This document shows, one piece after another, positions 46,718-56,220 of a DNA stretch of 64,000 bases. Under the pieces are notes generated by a model. The model was given only the letters and a program-made list of their open reading frames with translations. It did no database searches and had not been told where the DNA came from. Each line of letters starts with the position of its first letter. The stretch's first letter is position 1. The translations under genes were made by a program, and so were the position numbers. Source of the DNA: Agromyces sp. H66 (GTDB taxonomy: Bacteria > Actinomycetota > Actinomycetes > Actinomycetales > Microbacteriaceae); NCBI RefSeq assembly GCF_004959775.1, contig NZ_SJZG01000002.1:1-64000 (forward strand), read 5' to 3'.

Positions 46718-47373
46718 GCGCGGCCGGCATGAAGCTGCCCGCGCTCGTGGGCACGATCCTCGGCGCCGGCCTCGCGCTCCTGTCGTGGAGCCAGACCTGG
46801 TTCGAGCTCGAACTGGCGGATGCCGCGGCGAGCAGCACGGGCGAGGAGATCGCGGTGCCCGGCAGCATCGCATCGCCGGCGCTCGCGGCGCTGGGACTGG
46901 CCGGCCTCGCCCTCGTCGCCGCGCTCGCGATCGCGGGTCCGGCGATCCGGGTGGTGCTCGCCGGACTCGAGGTGATCCTCGGCGGCTGCGTGCTGCTGGC
47001 CACGGGCCTGAGCCTCGGAGACCCGATCGCGGCCGTGTCGCCGGCGGTGACGGATGCCACGGGCGTGTCCGGCGCCGGTCCCACCGCCGACCTCGTGGCC
47101 TCCGCCGTGCCGACCGCGTGGCCCGCGGCCGCGCTGGTCGGCGGGGTCCTGCTCGTCGCGGCGGGCGTCGTCGTGCTCGCGACGGGCACGCGCTGGCCCG
47201 CGTCGGCGCGACGATACCGCTCGCCGCGCCTCGTCGAGGCAGATGCGGGCGCGCCCGCCGCGCGCGGGCGCGCGGCATCCGATCGCGCCATCGACGACTG
47301 GGACGAACTCAGCCGCGGCGATGACCCGACCGACGAGCCGCAGGACGACGGCCGACCCGGAGCCAGCCGCTAG
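46714..47373 (+). CDS. Trp biosynthesis-associated membrane protein
   Basis: 219 residues with four predicted membrane helices: LPALVGTILGAGLALLSWSQ at the start, then PALAALGLAGLALVAALAIA, RVVLAGLEVILGGCVLLATG and AALVGGVLLVAAGVVVLATG. The first extracytoplasmic loop carries SWSQTWFELEL. An Arg-rich cytoplasmic tail follows. It matches the family of conserved actinobacterial membrane proteins found only within trp operons (Trp_oprn_chp); function unknown, a transport or precursor-handling role is guesswork. GTG start overlaps trpE. Its TAG stop is the start of the next -10. Confidence 0.88.
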   Translation: MSAAGMKLPALVGTILGAGLALLSWSQTWFELELADAAASSTGEEIAVPGSIASPALAALGLAGLALVAALAIAGPAIRVVLAGLEVILGGCVLLATGLSLGDPIAAVSPAVTDATGVSGAGPTADLVASAVPTAWPAAALVGGVLLVAAGVVVLATGTRWPASARRYRSPRLVEADAGAPAARGRAASDRAIDDWDELSRGDDPTDEPQDDGRPGASR

Positions 47374-47376
47374 ACT
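47371..47376 (+). promoter_or_regulatory. -10 hexamer within the trp cluster
   Basis: TAGACT starts with the stop codon of the Trp membrane protein. A start near 47383 leaves a leader of about 26 nt with GAAGGAG before ATG 47409. It may boost the HGxxPAAW-trpCBA segment. Confidence 0.5.
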
Positions 47377-47408
47377 GGTGGACGTACCCCTGTCACGAAG
47401 GAGCATCA

Positions 47409-47639
47409 ATGAGCACTGAGACCGCTGATCCCGGCCACGGACACTCGCCCGCGGCGTGGACCGCCGTCACGATCATGCTCATCGCCTTCGTCATCGGCAC
47501 GGTGGCCTTCTTCCTCGACGTGCAGTGGCTGGTCTGGGCCTGCGCCGTGCTGCTCGTCGTCGGCCTGCTCGTCGGCTGGATCCTCGCCCGAGCGGGCTAC
47601 GGGGTCGGCGGCGACAAGGTCACGCCGAAAGAACACTGA
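47409..47639 (+). CDS. HGxxPAAW-family small membrane protein
   Basis: 76 residues. The N-terminal signature HGHSPAAW (about residues 10-17) is followed by two membrane helices (TAVTIMLIAFVIGTVAFFL and WLVWACAVLLVVGLLVGWIL) and a short tail. This family is widespread in Actinobacteria and sits beside trpC, but no function is known to me. It has its own candidate promoter and a good ribosome site (AAGGAG). trpC begins 3 nt after its stop. Confidence 0.9.
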   Translation: MSTETADPGHGHSPAAWTAVTIMLIAFVIGTVAFFLDVQWLVWACAVLLVVGLLVGWILARAGYGVGGDKVTPKEH

Positions 47640-47642
47640 CGC

Positions 47643-48413
47643 GTGCTCTCCGAGCTGACGGCGAACGCGGTCGCCGACGCTGAGGCGCGCCGTGCGGCGC
47701 GCCCGCTCGTCGACGTCGAACACGAGGCGCTGCTGCGCCCCGCCGCGATCGACGCGCTCGAGGTGCTGCGCCCGGCCGACCACGTCAAGGTCATCGCCGA
47801 GATCAAGCGGTCGAGCCCGTCACGCGGCTCGCTCGCGCCCATCGCCGACCCGGCCGCGCTCGCGCGCAGCTACGAGCTCGGCGGTGCGAGCGCCATCAGC
47901 GTGCTCACCGAGGGCAGGAAGTTCGGCGGCTCGCTCGCCGACCTCGAGTCGGTGCGCGCCGCCGTCGCGCTCCCCGTGCTGCGCAAGGACTTCATCTCGA
48001 CGCCCTACCAGGTGTTCGAGGCACGCGCGGCCGGCGCCGATCTCGTGCTCCTCATCGTGGCCGCGCTCGACGACGCCACGCTCCGGGAGCTGTTCGACCT
48101 CATCGTCGACCTCGGCATGACGCCGCTCGTCGAGACCCACTCCGCCGACGAGCTCGAGCGCGCCGCGGCGCTCGGTGCTCGGCTCATCGGCGTGAACGCC
48201 CGCGACCTGTCGACCTTCGACCTCGACCGCGACCTCTTCGGCCGCCTGGCCGACCGGTTCCCCGAGGGCGCTGTCCGCGTCGCCGAATCGGCGGTGCAGT
48301 CGGCCGCCGACGTCGCCCGTTATCGTGCGGCGGGCGCCGACGTGGTCCTCGTCGGCGAGGCGCTCGTCACGGGCGACCCCGTAGCCAATCTTCGAGCATT
48401 CCTGGCGGTGTGA
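47643..48413 (+). CDS. trpC: Indole-3-glycerol phosphate synthase
   Basis: 256 residues, TIM barrel. It converts CdRP to indole-3-glycerol phosphate. Catalytic segments are [18 protein letters not shown] (general acid Lys), [48 protein letters not shown] and the C-terminal [14 protein letters not shown] with phosphate-binding [10 protein letters not shown]. There is no TrpF domain or gene here; actinobacteria generally use a dual HisA/TrpF enzyme (PriA isomerase) for that step. GTG start. Confidence 0.96.
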   Translation: MLSELTANAVADAEARRAARPLVDVEHEALLRPAAIDALEVLRPADHVKVIAEIKRSSPSRGSLAPIADPAALARSYELGGASAISVLTEGRKFGGSLADLESVRAAVALPVLRKDFISTPYQVFEARAAGADLVLLIVAALDDATLRELFDLIVDLGMTPLVETHSADELERAAALGARLIGVNARDLSTFDLDRDLFGRLADRFPEGAVRVAESAVQSAADVARYRAAGADVVLVGEALVTGDPVANLRAFLAV

Positions 48414-48414
48414 C

Positions 48415-49623
48415 ATGGCGCTCAGAGCGCAGACCGGTCCGTACTTCGGCGACTTCGGCGGGCGATTCGTGCCCGAATCGCTCATCGCCGCCCTCGACGA
48501 GCTGAGCGAGGCCTACACGCTCGCCAAGCTCGATCCCGAGTTCGGCGCCGAGCTCGCCGAACTCGGCCGCAGCTACACGGGTCGTCCGTCGATCATCACC
48601 GAGGTGCCCCGGTTCGCCGAGCACGCGGGCGGCGCACGCGTCATCCTGAAGCGCGAAGACCTGAACCACACGGGCTCGCACAAGATCAACAACGTGCTCG
48701 GGCAGGCGCTGCTCACCAAGCGCATCGGCAAGCATCGCGTCATCGCCGAGACGGGTGCCGGCCAGCACGGCGTGGCGACGGCGACGGCCGCGGCGCTCTT
48801 CGGGCTCGAGTGCACGATCTACATGGGCGAGGTCGACACCGAACGCCAGGCGCTCAACGTCGCCCGCATGCGTCTCCTCGGCGCCGACGTCGTGGCCGTC
48901 ACCGCCGGTTCGCGCACCCTCAAGGACGCCATCAACGAGGCGATGCGCGACTGGGTCACGAACGTCGAGACGACGAACTACATCTTCGGCACCGTCGCCG
49001 GCCCGCACCCGTTCCCCGAGATGGTGCGCGACTTCCAGAAGGTCATCGGCGAGGAGGCACGTCAGCAGGTGCTCGACCTCACCGGCGCCCTGCCGACCGC
49101 CGTCACCGCGTGCGTCGGCGGCGGGTCGAACGCCATCGGCATCTTCCACGCGTTCCTCGACGACGTCGACGTCGCGCTCTACGGCTATGAGGCCGGGGGA
49201 GAGGGTGTCGACACGGAGCGGCACGCGGCCACCATCACCATGGGGCGCCCCGGCGTCCTGCACGGTGCGCGCAGCTACCTGCTGCAGGACGAAGACGGCC
49301 AGACCATCGAGTCGCACTCGATCTCCGCCGGCCTGGACTATCCCGGGGTGGGACCCGAGCACTCGTGGCTGTCGGCCCTCGGCCGGGCGACCTACCGTCC
49401 GGTCACCGATGCCGCGGCCATGGAGGCGCTGCGGCTGCTCTCGCGCACCGAGGGCATCATCCCGGCCATCGAGTCGGCGCATGCCCTCGCGGGCACGATG
49501 GAGCTCGGCCGCGAGCTCGGCTCCGACGCGACGATCCTCGTGAACCTCTCGGGACGCGGCGACAAGGACATGGACACTGCCGCGAAGTACTTCGAGCTCT
49601 ACGACGAGGAGAACCCCAGGTGA
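48415..49623 (+). CDS. trpB: Tryptophan synthase beta chain
   Basis: 402 residues. It joins indole and serine using PLP. The PLP lysine is K90 in [19 protein letters not shown]. Other markers are [37 protein letters not shown], the phosphate loop [12 protein letters not shown] and [14 protein letters not shown]. The start [20 protein letters not shown] is that of TrpB1, the form that partners TrpA. Start ATG is 1 nt after the trpC stop; its stop overlaps trpA. Confidence 0.98.
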   Translation: MALRAQTGPYFGDFGGRFVPESLIAALDELSEAYTLAKLDPEFGAELAELGRSYTGRPSIITEVPRFAEHAGGARVILKREDLNHTGSHKINNVLGQALLTKRIGKHRVIAETGAGQHGVATATAAALFGLECTIYMGEVDTERQALNVARMRLLGADVVAVTAGSRTLKDAINEAMRDWVTNVETTNYIFGTVAGPHPFPEMVRDFQKVIGEEARQQVLDLTGALPTAVTACVGGGSNAIGIFHAFLDDVDVALYGYEAGGEGVDTERHAATITMGRPGVLHGARSYLLQDEDGQTIESHSISAGLDYPGVGPEHSWLSALGRATYRPVTDAAAMEALRLLSRTEGIIPAIESAHALAGTMELGRELGSDATILVNLSGRGDKDMDTAAKYFELYDEENPR

Positions 49624-50405
49624 GAACGGTCGGTCCCGTCATCCGGCGCCGCAACGACGAGGCGAACGGCGCGCTGATCGGTTACCTGCCCGTCGGCTTC
49701 CCGACGCTCGACGAGGGCGTCGACGCCGCCGTGGCGCTCGTCGAGCACGGCGTCGACGTGCTCGAGCTCGGCCTGCCCTACTCCGACCCCGTCATGGACG
49801 GTCCGGTCATCCAGGCGGCCACGCAGCAGGCCCTCGCGAACGGCTTCCGGCTCGCCGACGGCTTCGAGGCGGTGCGCCGCGTCACCGAGCGCACGGATGC
49901 CCCGGTGCTGGTGATGACCTACTGGAACCCCGTCGTGCAGTACGGCATCGACCGGTTCGCCGACGACCTCGCCGCCGCCGGCGGCGCCGGCCTCATCACG
50001 CCCGACCTCATCCCCGACGAGGCCGCCGAGTGGATCGCGGCATCAGAGCGCACCGGCCTCGACCGCGTGTTCCTCGCCGCGCCGACCTCGACCGATGCCC
50101 GCATCCGCCAGGCCGTGGACGCGAGCCGAGGCTTCGTCTACGCCGTCTCGACGATGGGCATCACCGGTGCCCGCAGCGACGTCGACGCCGCCGCGCGCAC
50201 GCTCGTCGCGCGACTGAAGGCCGCCGGGGCTCCGGCGAGCTGCGTCGGCCTCGGGATCTCGACCGCCGCCCAGGTCGCCGAGGTGCTCGAGTACGCCGAC
50301 GGCGCCATCGTCGGGTCCGCGCTGGTGAAGGCACTCGCCGACGGCGGCGTCGACGCCGCAGGCGCCCTCGCCGCCGAGCTCGCGCGCGGCACCCGGGCCG
50401 AGTGA
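49620..50405 (+). CDS. trpA: Tryptophan synthase alpha chain
   Basis: 261 residues, TIM barrel. It cleaves indole-3-glycerol phosphate and channels indole to TrpB. The catalytic Glu and Asp lie in [20 protein letters not shown]. The active-site loop is near [10 protein letters not shown]. Phosphate is bound near SVVG-like segments, here [16 protein letters not shown] and [15 protein letters not shown] start overlaps the trpB stop (GTGA). It ends the trp run; lgt follows after 58 nt with its own promoter. Confidence 0.96.
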   Translation: MRTVGPVIRRRNDEANGALIGYLPVGFPTLDEGVDAAVALVEHGVDVLELGLPYSDPVMDGPVIQAATQQALANGFRLADGFEAVRRVTERTDAPVLVMTYWNPVVQYGIDRFADDLAAAGGAGLITPDLIPDEAAEWIAASERTGLDRVFLAAPTSTDARIRQAVDASRGFVYAVSTMGITGARSDVDAAARTLVARLKAAGAPASCVGLGISTAAQVAEVLEYADGAIVGSALVKALADGGVDAAGALAAELARGTRAE

Positions 50406-50407
50406 AG

Positions 50408-50413
50408 TACGCT
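50408..50413 (+). promoter_or_regulatory. -10 hexamer for lgt
   Basis: TACGCT is 3 nt after the trpA stop. The leader from about 50420 holds GAGGAAAGG some 15 nt before GTG 50464. Confidence 0.4.
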
Positions 50414-50463
50414 GACTGAGGCCCACGCGGCCGACGGTTCCCCGAGGAAAGGCAGCAGCCCGA

Positions 50464-51474
50464 GTGATCGCACCGCTCAGCATCCCGAGCCCCGACTACG
50501 ACTGGCAGGCATGGGAGCTCAACCTGTTCGGGTTGCAGCTCAACATCAACACGTACGCGCTGTGCATCCTGCTCGGCATCATCCTCGCCGTCATGATCAC
50601 CTCGCGCCGCCTCACCAAGCGCGGCGCGGAGCCGGGCATCGTGCTCGACATCGCGCTCTGGGCGGTTCCGCTCGGCATCATCGGTGCACGCATCTTCCAC
50701 GTGCTCACCCACCCCGACGACTACTTCTACGAGGGTGCCAACGTCTGGAACCCGTTCGAGCCCGGAGCCGTCTGGAACATCTGGGAGGGCGGCAACGCCA
50801 TCTACGGCTCACTGATCGGCGGCGCCGTCGGCGTCTGGATCGGCTGCCGCATGACGGGCATCCGCTTCTGGTCGTTCGCCGACGCGCTCGCGCCCGGCCT
50901 CCTCGTCGCGCAGGCCGCCGGCCGGCTCGGCAACTGGTTCAACCACGAGCTCTTCGGCATGCCCACCGACCTGCCGTGGGGGCTCGAGATCGAGGCGACG
51001 AACCCCGCGTTCCCGGCCGGGCTGCCCGAGGGCACGCTCTTCCACCCGACGTTCCTGTACGAGATCATCTGGAACCTCGCGGGCGCCGCGCTCATCATCC
51101 TCCTCGAGCGCAGGATCAACCTCCGCTGGGGCAGGGCGCTCGCGGTCTACCTCATCTGGTACGGCACCGGGCGCGCGTTCTTCGAGTCGATCCGCGTCGA
51201 CCCGAGCGAGATGTTCCTCGGCATCCGTTCGAACGTCTGGGCGTCCTTCGCCGCCATCGTGCTCGGCATCGTGATCCTGGTGGTGCAGAGCCGCCGGCAC
51301 ACCGGCGCCGAGCCCAGTCCGTACGTTGCGGGCCGTGAATGGAAGGGTCCCGACGCTGGGGTAGACTCTGACGAAACCGAGTCCGACTCCGACTCTCTCG
51401 ACGACGGCGTCGAGGGCGAGAACACCGCGGGCGAGACGGCAGCCACAAGCTCGAGCCGGTCGACCTCTCAGTAG
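50464..51474 (+). CDS. lgt: Prolipoprotein diacylglyceryl transferase
   Basis: 336 residues. Lgt adds diacylglycerol from phosphatidylglycerol to the lipobox Cys of lipoproteins. Seven membrane helices are expected, and several are plain (YALCILLGIILAVMI, IALWAVPLGIIGARIFHVL). The signature AAGRLGNWFNHELFGMPTD carries the essential Arg, Asn and Glu. HPTFLYEIIWNLAG and RAFFESIRVD are further family parts. The last 50 residues are a Ser/Asp/Glu-rich cytoplasmic tail of low complexity. It follows trpA, as in many actinobacteria. Confidence 0.95.
   Translation: MIAPLSIPSPDYDWQAWELNLFGLQLNINTYALCILLGIILAVMITSRRLTKRGAEPGIVLDIALWAVPLGIIGARIFHVLTHPDDYFYEGANVWNPFEPGAVWNIWEGGNAIYGSLIGGAVGVWIGCRMTGIRFWSFADALAPGLLVAQAAGRLGNWFNHELFGMPTDLPWGLEIEATNPAFPAGLPEGTLFHPTFLYEIIWNLAGAALIILLERRINLRWGRALAVYLIWYGTGRAFFESIRVDPSEMFLGIRSNVWASFAAIVLGIVILVVQSRRHTGAEPSPYVAGREWKGPDAGVDSDETESDSDSLDDGVEGENTAGETAATSSSRSTSQ
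51362..51367 (+). promoter_or_regulatory. Candidate -10 for gltB within the lgt tail
   Basis: TAGACT in the 3' part of lgt. If used, it gives gltB a leader of about 208 nt with a stem-loop. Confidence 0.3.
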
Positions 51475-51497
51475 GGCCCCTTCTCACGTTCTCCGAG

Positions 51498-51519
51498 GCG
51501 ACGCCGCACCATGCGTCGC
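51498..51519 (+). terminator. Hairpin in the lgt-gltB gap
   Basis: GCGACGC and GCGTCGC form a perfect 7-bp stem with an 8-nt loop, followed by GATTTCCC. It may end the lgt transcript or attenuate gltB; GGCCC (51476-51480) and GGGCC (51535-51539) flank it and could pair across it. Confidence 0.4.
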
Positions 51520-51581
51520 GATTTCCCTTCGCAGGGCCGACGACGTCCCCCGCTGCCACCTAGTTGATGAGGACGGTCCAC

Positions 51582-54500
51582 GTGTCGCTCACTCCACCCT
51601 TCTCGAGGTTCGGTCTCGTTCCCGACGCGCAGGGCCTGTACGACCCTGCCGCCGAGAAGGACGCCTGCGGCCTCGCGATGGTCGCGACCCTCAGGGGCGC
51701 CGCGGGGCATGACATCATCACCGCTGCACTCGACGCACTCCGCCACCTCGAGCACCGCGGTGCCGTCGGCTCCGACGCGGGCACCGGCGACGGAGCCGGC
51801 ATCATCACCCAGGTGCCCGACGAGTTCCTGCGTGCCGTCGCCCTGTTCCCGCTGCCCCCCGCGGGCGCCTACGCGGTCGGCAACGCCTTCCTGCCCGTCG
51901 ACCCGACGGCTCGCTCGGGCGTGAAGCGGCGACTCGGCGAGCTCGCGGCATCCGAGGGGCTCGACGTCATCGGCTGGCGCGAGGTGCCCGTGCGTCCCGA
52001 TGAGCTCGGCTCGCTCGCCCGCGCCGCGATGCCCGTCGTGCAGCAGGTGTTCGTGCGGTCCGCCGCCACCACGTCCGAGGGCGGCAGCATCGAGGGCATC
52101 GCGCTCGACCGGCTCGCCTTCCGGCTGCGCAAGCGCGCCGAACGCGAACTCGACCTCTACTTCGCGTCGCTGTCGTGCCGCACGCTCGTCTACAAGGGCA
52201 TGGTCACGACGCTGCAGCTCGAGCCGTTCTACCCCGACCTGTCCGACGAGCGGTTCGCCTCGAAGCTCGCGCTCGTGCACTCGCGATACTCGACGAACAC
52301 GTTCCCGTCGTGGCCGTTGGCGCAGCCGTTCCGCATGATCGCGCACAACGGCGAGATCAACACCATCCAGGGCAACCGCAACTGGATGCGGGCACGGCAG
52401 TCGCAGCTCGAGTCCGAGGAACTCGGCGACCTCGCGCCGATCCTGCCCATCGTGACGCCGGGCGCAAGCGACTCGGCCTCGTTCGACGAGGTCGTGGAGC
52501 TCCTCACGCTCGCCGGACGCAGCCTCCCGCATGCCGTCATGATGATGGTGCCCGAGGCATGGGAGAACCAGACCGAGATCGACCCGGCCCGCCGGGCGTT
52601 CTACGAGTACCACTCCATGCTCATGGAGCCGTGGGACGGCCCCGCCGCCATCGTCTTCACCGACGGCACGCTCGTCGGGGCCACCCTCGACCGCAACGGA
52701 CTGCGTCCGGGCCGCTACCTCGTCACCGACGACGGGCTCGTCGTGCTCGCCAGCGAGATCGGCGTGCTCGACATCGACCCGAGTCGGATCGTGCGCAAGG
52801 GCCGCCTCCAGCCCGGCCGCATGTTCCTCGTGGACACCGAGGCGGGCCGCCTCATCGAGGACGACGAGATCAAGGCGCAGCTCGCGGCATCCGAACCCTG
52901 GGGCGAATGGCTCGAGGAGGGGCGCATCCGCCTCGCCGACCTCCCCGAACGCGAGCACATCGTGCACCCGCCGGCCTCGGTGAACCGCCGCCAGCGCACC
53001 TTCGGGTACACCGAGGAGGAGGTGCGGATCCTGCTCGCGCCCATGGCGAAGACGGGTCAGGAACCCCTCGGTGCGATGGGGTCGGACACGCCCGTCGCGG
53101 TGCTGTCCAAGCGCCCCCGGCTGCTCTTCGACTACTTCACCCAGCAGTTCGCGCAGGTGACGAACCCGCCGCTCGACTCGATCCGCGAGCAGGTCGTGAC
53201 CTCGCTCGGATCGTCGGTGGGTCCCGAACGCAACCTCCTGTCGGCGGGGCCGGAGCATGCCCGCCAGGTCTCGCTGTCCTTCCCGGTCATCGACAACGAC
53301 GAGCTCGCGAAGATCGTGCACATCGACCCGGCGCCCGGGCGGCGCACGACCGTCACGATCCGCGGCCTCTACCGCTTCGACGAAGGACCGCACGCGCTGC
53401 GCGATCGCCTCGCCGCGATCTGCGCCGAGGTCGACGAAGCCATCGACGAGGGTGCCGCGTTCGTCGTGCTGAGCGACCGCGACTCCAACAAGGACCTCGC
53501 TCCGATCCCGTCGCTGCTGATGCTCTCGACCGTCCATCACCACCTCATCCGGGCCGAGAACCGGATGAAGGTCGGGCTCATCGTCGAGGCCGGCGACGTG
53601 CGCGAGGTGCACCACGTCGCGCTCCTGGTGGGCTACGGGGCCGCCGCCGTGAACCCCTACCTCGCGATGGAGACGTGCGAAGAGCTCGTGCGCTCGGGCG
53701 TCATCACGGGCATCACGCCCGAGGATGCCGTGCACAACGTCATCAAGGCGCTCGGCAAGGGCGTGCTGAAGATCATGTCGAAGATGGGGGTCTCGACCAT
53801 CGCGTCGTACGCCGGCGCCCAGGCGTTCGAAGCCATCGGGCTCGCGCAGGAGTTCGTCGACGAGTACTTCACCGGCACGACCTCGAAGCTCGGCGGCGTC
53901 GGGCTCGACGTCATCGCGGCCGAGAACCTGCACCGGCACACCTCGGCGTATCCCGAGGACGTCGCCGTGCGCGCCCACGAGCGCCTCGCAACGGGCGGCG
54001 AATACCAGTGGCGCCGCGACGGTTCACCGCACCTGTTCAACCCCGAGACGGTCTTCCGACTGCAGCACTCGACGCGCAACCGCCGCTTCGACGTGTTCCG
54101 CGAGTACACCTCGCTCGTCGACTCGCAGGCCGAGGAGCTCATGACGCTCCGCGGCATGTTCGCGCTCCGCACGGGCACCCGCCCGCCGGTGCCGATCGAC
54201 GAGGTCGAATCGATCGAGTCGATCGTCAAGCGCTTCTCGACGGGTGCGATGAGCTACGGATCGATCTCGAAGGAGGCGCACGAGTCCCTCGCCATCGCGA
54301 TGAACCGGCTCGGCGCCAAGTCGAACACGGGTGAGGGCGGTGAGGACCTCGACCGGCTCCTCGACCCCGAGCGCCGGAGCGCGATCAAGCAGGTGGCGTC
54401 GGGGCGCTTCGGCGTGACGAGCATGTACCTCACGCATGCCGACGACATCCAGATCAAGCTCGCCCAGGGCGCGAAGCCGGGCGAGGGCGGCCAGCTCCCG

Positions 54501-56159
54501 CCGACGAAGGTGTACCCGTGGGTCGCTCGCACGCGGCACGCGACGGCGGGCGTGGGGCTCATCTCGCCGCCGCCGCACCACGACATCTACTCGATCGAGG
54601 ACCTCAAGCAGCTCATCTTCGACCTGAAGCGCGCGAACCCCAAGGCGCGCATCCACGTCAAGCTCGTGAGCCAGTCGGGCATCGGCGCGGTCGCCGCCGG
54701 CACGGCCAAGGCGCTCGCCGACGTCATCCTCGTCTCCGGGCACGACGGCGGCACCGGCGCGAGCCCGCTCAACTCGCTGAAGCACGCGGGCACGCCGTGG
54801 GAGCTCGGGCTCGCCGAGACGCAGCAGACGCTCATGCTGAACGGCATGCGCGACCGCGTCGTCGTGCAGGTCGACGGCCAGCTGAAGACGGGTCGCGACG
54901 TCGTCATCGGCGCACTGCTCGGCGCCGAGGAGTTCGGATTCGCCACCGCGCCACTGGTCGTGCAGGGCTGCGTCATGATGCGGGTCTGCCACCTCGACAC
55001 GTGCCCCGTCGGCGTGGCGACGCAGAACCCCGAACTCCGCAAGCGGTTCACCGGCAAACCCGAGTTCGTCGTGAACTTCTTCGAGTTCATCGCCCAGGAG
55101 GTGCGCGAGTACCTCGCCGAACTCGGCTACCGTTCGCTCGACGAGATCATCGGCCGCCGCGAGCTCCTCGACGTCGACCGCGCCGTCGAGCATTGGAAGG
55201 CGTCAGGCCTCGACCTGTCGCCCGTTCTGGTCGGACCCGACTTCTCCGAGTCGGAGCCGCGCCGGAACTTCCGTGCGCAGGACCACGAGCTCGAGGAGCA
55301 CTTCGACAACGAGCTGATCCGGCGCAGCCGCATCGTGCTCGAGGAGGGCGGCACGGTGCAGATCGAGCTGCCCATCAGGAACACCGAGCGCGCCGTCGGC
55401 ACCATGCTCGGCCACGAGGTCACCGTCCATCGCGGCGAGCACGGACTGCCGCCCGGTTCGATCGACGTCACCCTCACGGGATCGGCCGGGCAGTCGCTCG
55501 GCGCGTTCCTGCCGAGCGGCATCACGCTGCGTCTCGAGGGCGACTCGAACGACTACGTCGGCAAGGGGCTGTCGGGCGGCCAGATCGTGGTTCGCCCGCC
55601 CCGCGGCAGCGGATTCGTCGCCGAGCGCAACGTCATCGCCGGCAACGTCATCGGCTACGGCGCGACGCGCGGCAGCATGTTCATCCGCGGCATCGTGGGC
55701 GAACGATTCCTCGTTCGCAACTCGGGCGCCACCGCGGTCGTCGAGGGCGTGGGCGACCACGCGCTCGAGTACATGACCGGTGGCCTCGCGCTCATCCTCG
55801 GCGAGACCGGCCGCAACCTCGGGGCCGGCATGTCCGGCGGCACGGCGTACGTGCTCGAACTCCGCGAGGGACGCGTGAACCGCGAATCCCTCAGCGCGGG
55901 CGAGCTCGAACTCCTGCCGCTCGGCAGCGCCGACCGCGAGATCGTGCGCGACCTGCTCGAGCAGCACCTCGAGACCACCGACTCCGCCGTCGCCGCCGCG
56001 CTCCTCGCCGAGGGCGACGCCGCGTTCGATCGCTTCACCAAGGTGCTGCCGCGCGACTACGCCGCCGTGCTGCGCACCCGTCAGAGCGCCGTCGACGAGG
56101 GGCTCGATCCCGACGGCGACGTGGTGTGGACTCGAATCCTGGAGGTGACCGGTGGCTGA
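51582..56159 (+). CDS. gltB: Glutamate synthase (NADPH) large subunit
   Basis: 1525 residues. It makes glutamate from 2-oxoglutarate and glutamine ammonia. The N-terminal Ntn amidotransferase becomes active by cleavage before Cys29 (EKDACGLAM). The central domain is followed by the FMN/2-oxoglutarate barrel ([44 protein letters not shown]) with the 3Fe-4S cysteines C1130, C1136 and C1141 ([16 protein letters not shown]). The C-terminal GXGXG beta-helix ends it. GTG 51582 is favoured by GAGGA 7 nt upstream; ATG 51567 or TTG 51564 would add 5-6 residues. Its last 20 nt are repeated just before gltD. Confidence 0.96.
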   Translation: MSLTPPFSRFGLVPDAQGLYDPAAEKDACGLAMVATLRGAAGHDIITAALDALRHLEHRGAVGSDAGTGDGAGIITQVPDEFLRAVALFPLPPAGAYAVGNAFLPVDPTARSGVKRRLGELAASEGLDVIGWREVPVRPDELGSLARAAMPVVQQVFVRSAATTSEGGSIEGIALDRLAFRLRKRAERELDLYFASLSCRTLVYKGMVTTLQLEPFYPDLSDERFASKLALVHSRYSTNTFPSWPLAQPFRMIAHNGEINTIQGNRNWMRARQSQLESEELGDLAPILPIVTPGASDSASFDEVVELLTLAGRSLPHAVMMMVPEAWENQTEIDPARRAFYEYHSMLMEPWDGPAAIVFTDGTLVGATLDRNGLRPGRYLVTDDGLVVLASEIGVLDIDPSRIVRKGRLQPGRMFLVDTEAGRLIEDDEIKAQLAASEPWGEWLEEGRIRLADLPEREHIVHPPASVNRRQRTFGYTEEEVRILLAPMAKTGQEPLGAMGSDTPVAVLSKRPRLLFDYFTQQFAQVTNPPLDSIREQVVTSLGSSVGPERNLLSAGPEHARQVSLSFPVIDNDELAKIVHIDPAPGRRTTVTIRGLYRFDEGPHALRDRLAAICAEVDEAIDEGAAFVVLSDRDSNKDLAPIPSLLMLSTVHHHLIRAENRMKVGLIVEAGDVREVHHVALLVGYGAAAVNPYLAMETCEELVRSGVITGITPEDAVHNVIKALGKGVLKIMSKMGVSTIASYAGAQAFEAIGLAQEFVDEYFTGTTSKLGGVGLDVIAAENLHRHTSAYPEDVAVRAHERLATGGEYQWRRDGSPHLFNPETVFRLQHSTRNRRFDVFREYTSLVDSQAEELMTLRGMFALRTGTRPPVPIDEVESIESIVKRFSTGAMSYGSISKEAHESLAIAMNRLGAKSNTGEGGEDLDRLLDPERRSAIKQVASGRFGVTSMYLTHADDIQIKLAQGAKPGEGGQLPPTKVYPWVARTRHATAGVGLISPPPHHDIYSIEDLKQLIFDLKRANPKARIHVKLVSQSGIGAVAAGTAKALADVILVSGHDGGTGASPLNSLKHAGTPWELGLAETQQTLMLNGMRDRVVVQVDGQLKTGRDVVIGALLGAEEFGFATAPLVVQGCVMMRVCHLDTCPVGVATQNPELRKRFTGKPEFVVNFFEFIAQEVREYLAELGYRSLDEIIGRRELLDVDRAVEHWKASGLDLSPVLVGPDFSESEPRRNFRAQDHELEEHFDNELIRRSRIVLEEGGTVQIELPIRNTERAVGTMLGHEVTVHRGEHGLPPGSIDVTLTGSAGQSLGAFLPSGITLRLEGDSNDYVGKGLSGGQIVVRPPRGSGFVAERNVIAGNVIGYGATRGSMFIRGIVGERFLVRNSGATAVVEGVGDHALEYMTGGLALILGETGRNLGAGMSGGTAYVLELREGRVNRESLSAGELELLPLGSADREIVRDLLEQHLETTDSAVAAALLAEGDAAFDRFTKVLPRDYAAVLRTRQSAVDEGLDPDGDVVWTRILEVTGG

Positions 56160-56220
56160 GCGGATCGCTCGCCTGGACCGGGCTGTGCCCATGAACTGCG
56201 TGGAGGTGACGGGTGGCTGA
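56140..56220 (+). repeat. Direct repeat at the gltB-gltD junction
   Basis: TGGAGGTGACCGGTGGCTGA (56140-56159) recurs at 56201-56220 with a single C-to-G change, offset 61 nt. Each copy holds a GGAGG ribosome site, a GTG start codon 6 nt on and an overlapping TGA stop. Confidence 0.95.
56152..56220 (+). other. 22-codon ORF linking gltB to gltD
   Basis: GTG 56152 with GGAGG upstream opens a 22-codon frame ending TGA 56218-56220. Its start overlaps the gltB stop by 8 nt, and its stop overlaps the gltD start by 8 nt in the same way. The peptide ends VEVTGG, like GltB (LEVTGG). It is probably a translation relay left by a local duplication, not a functional protein. Confidence 0.4.
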
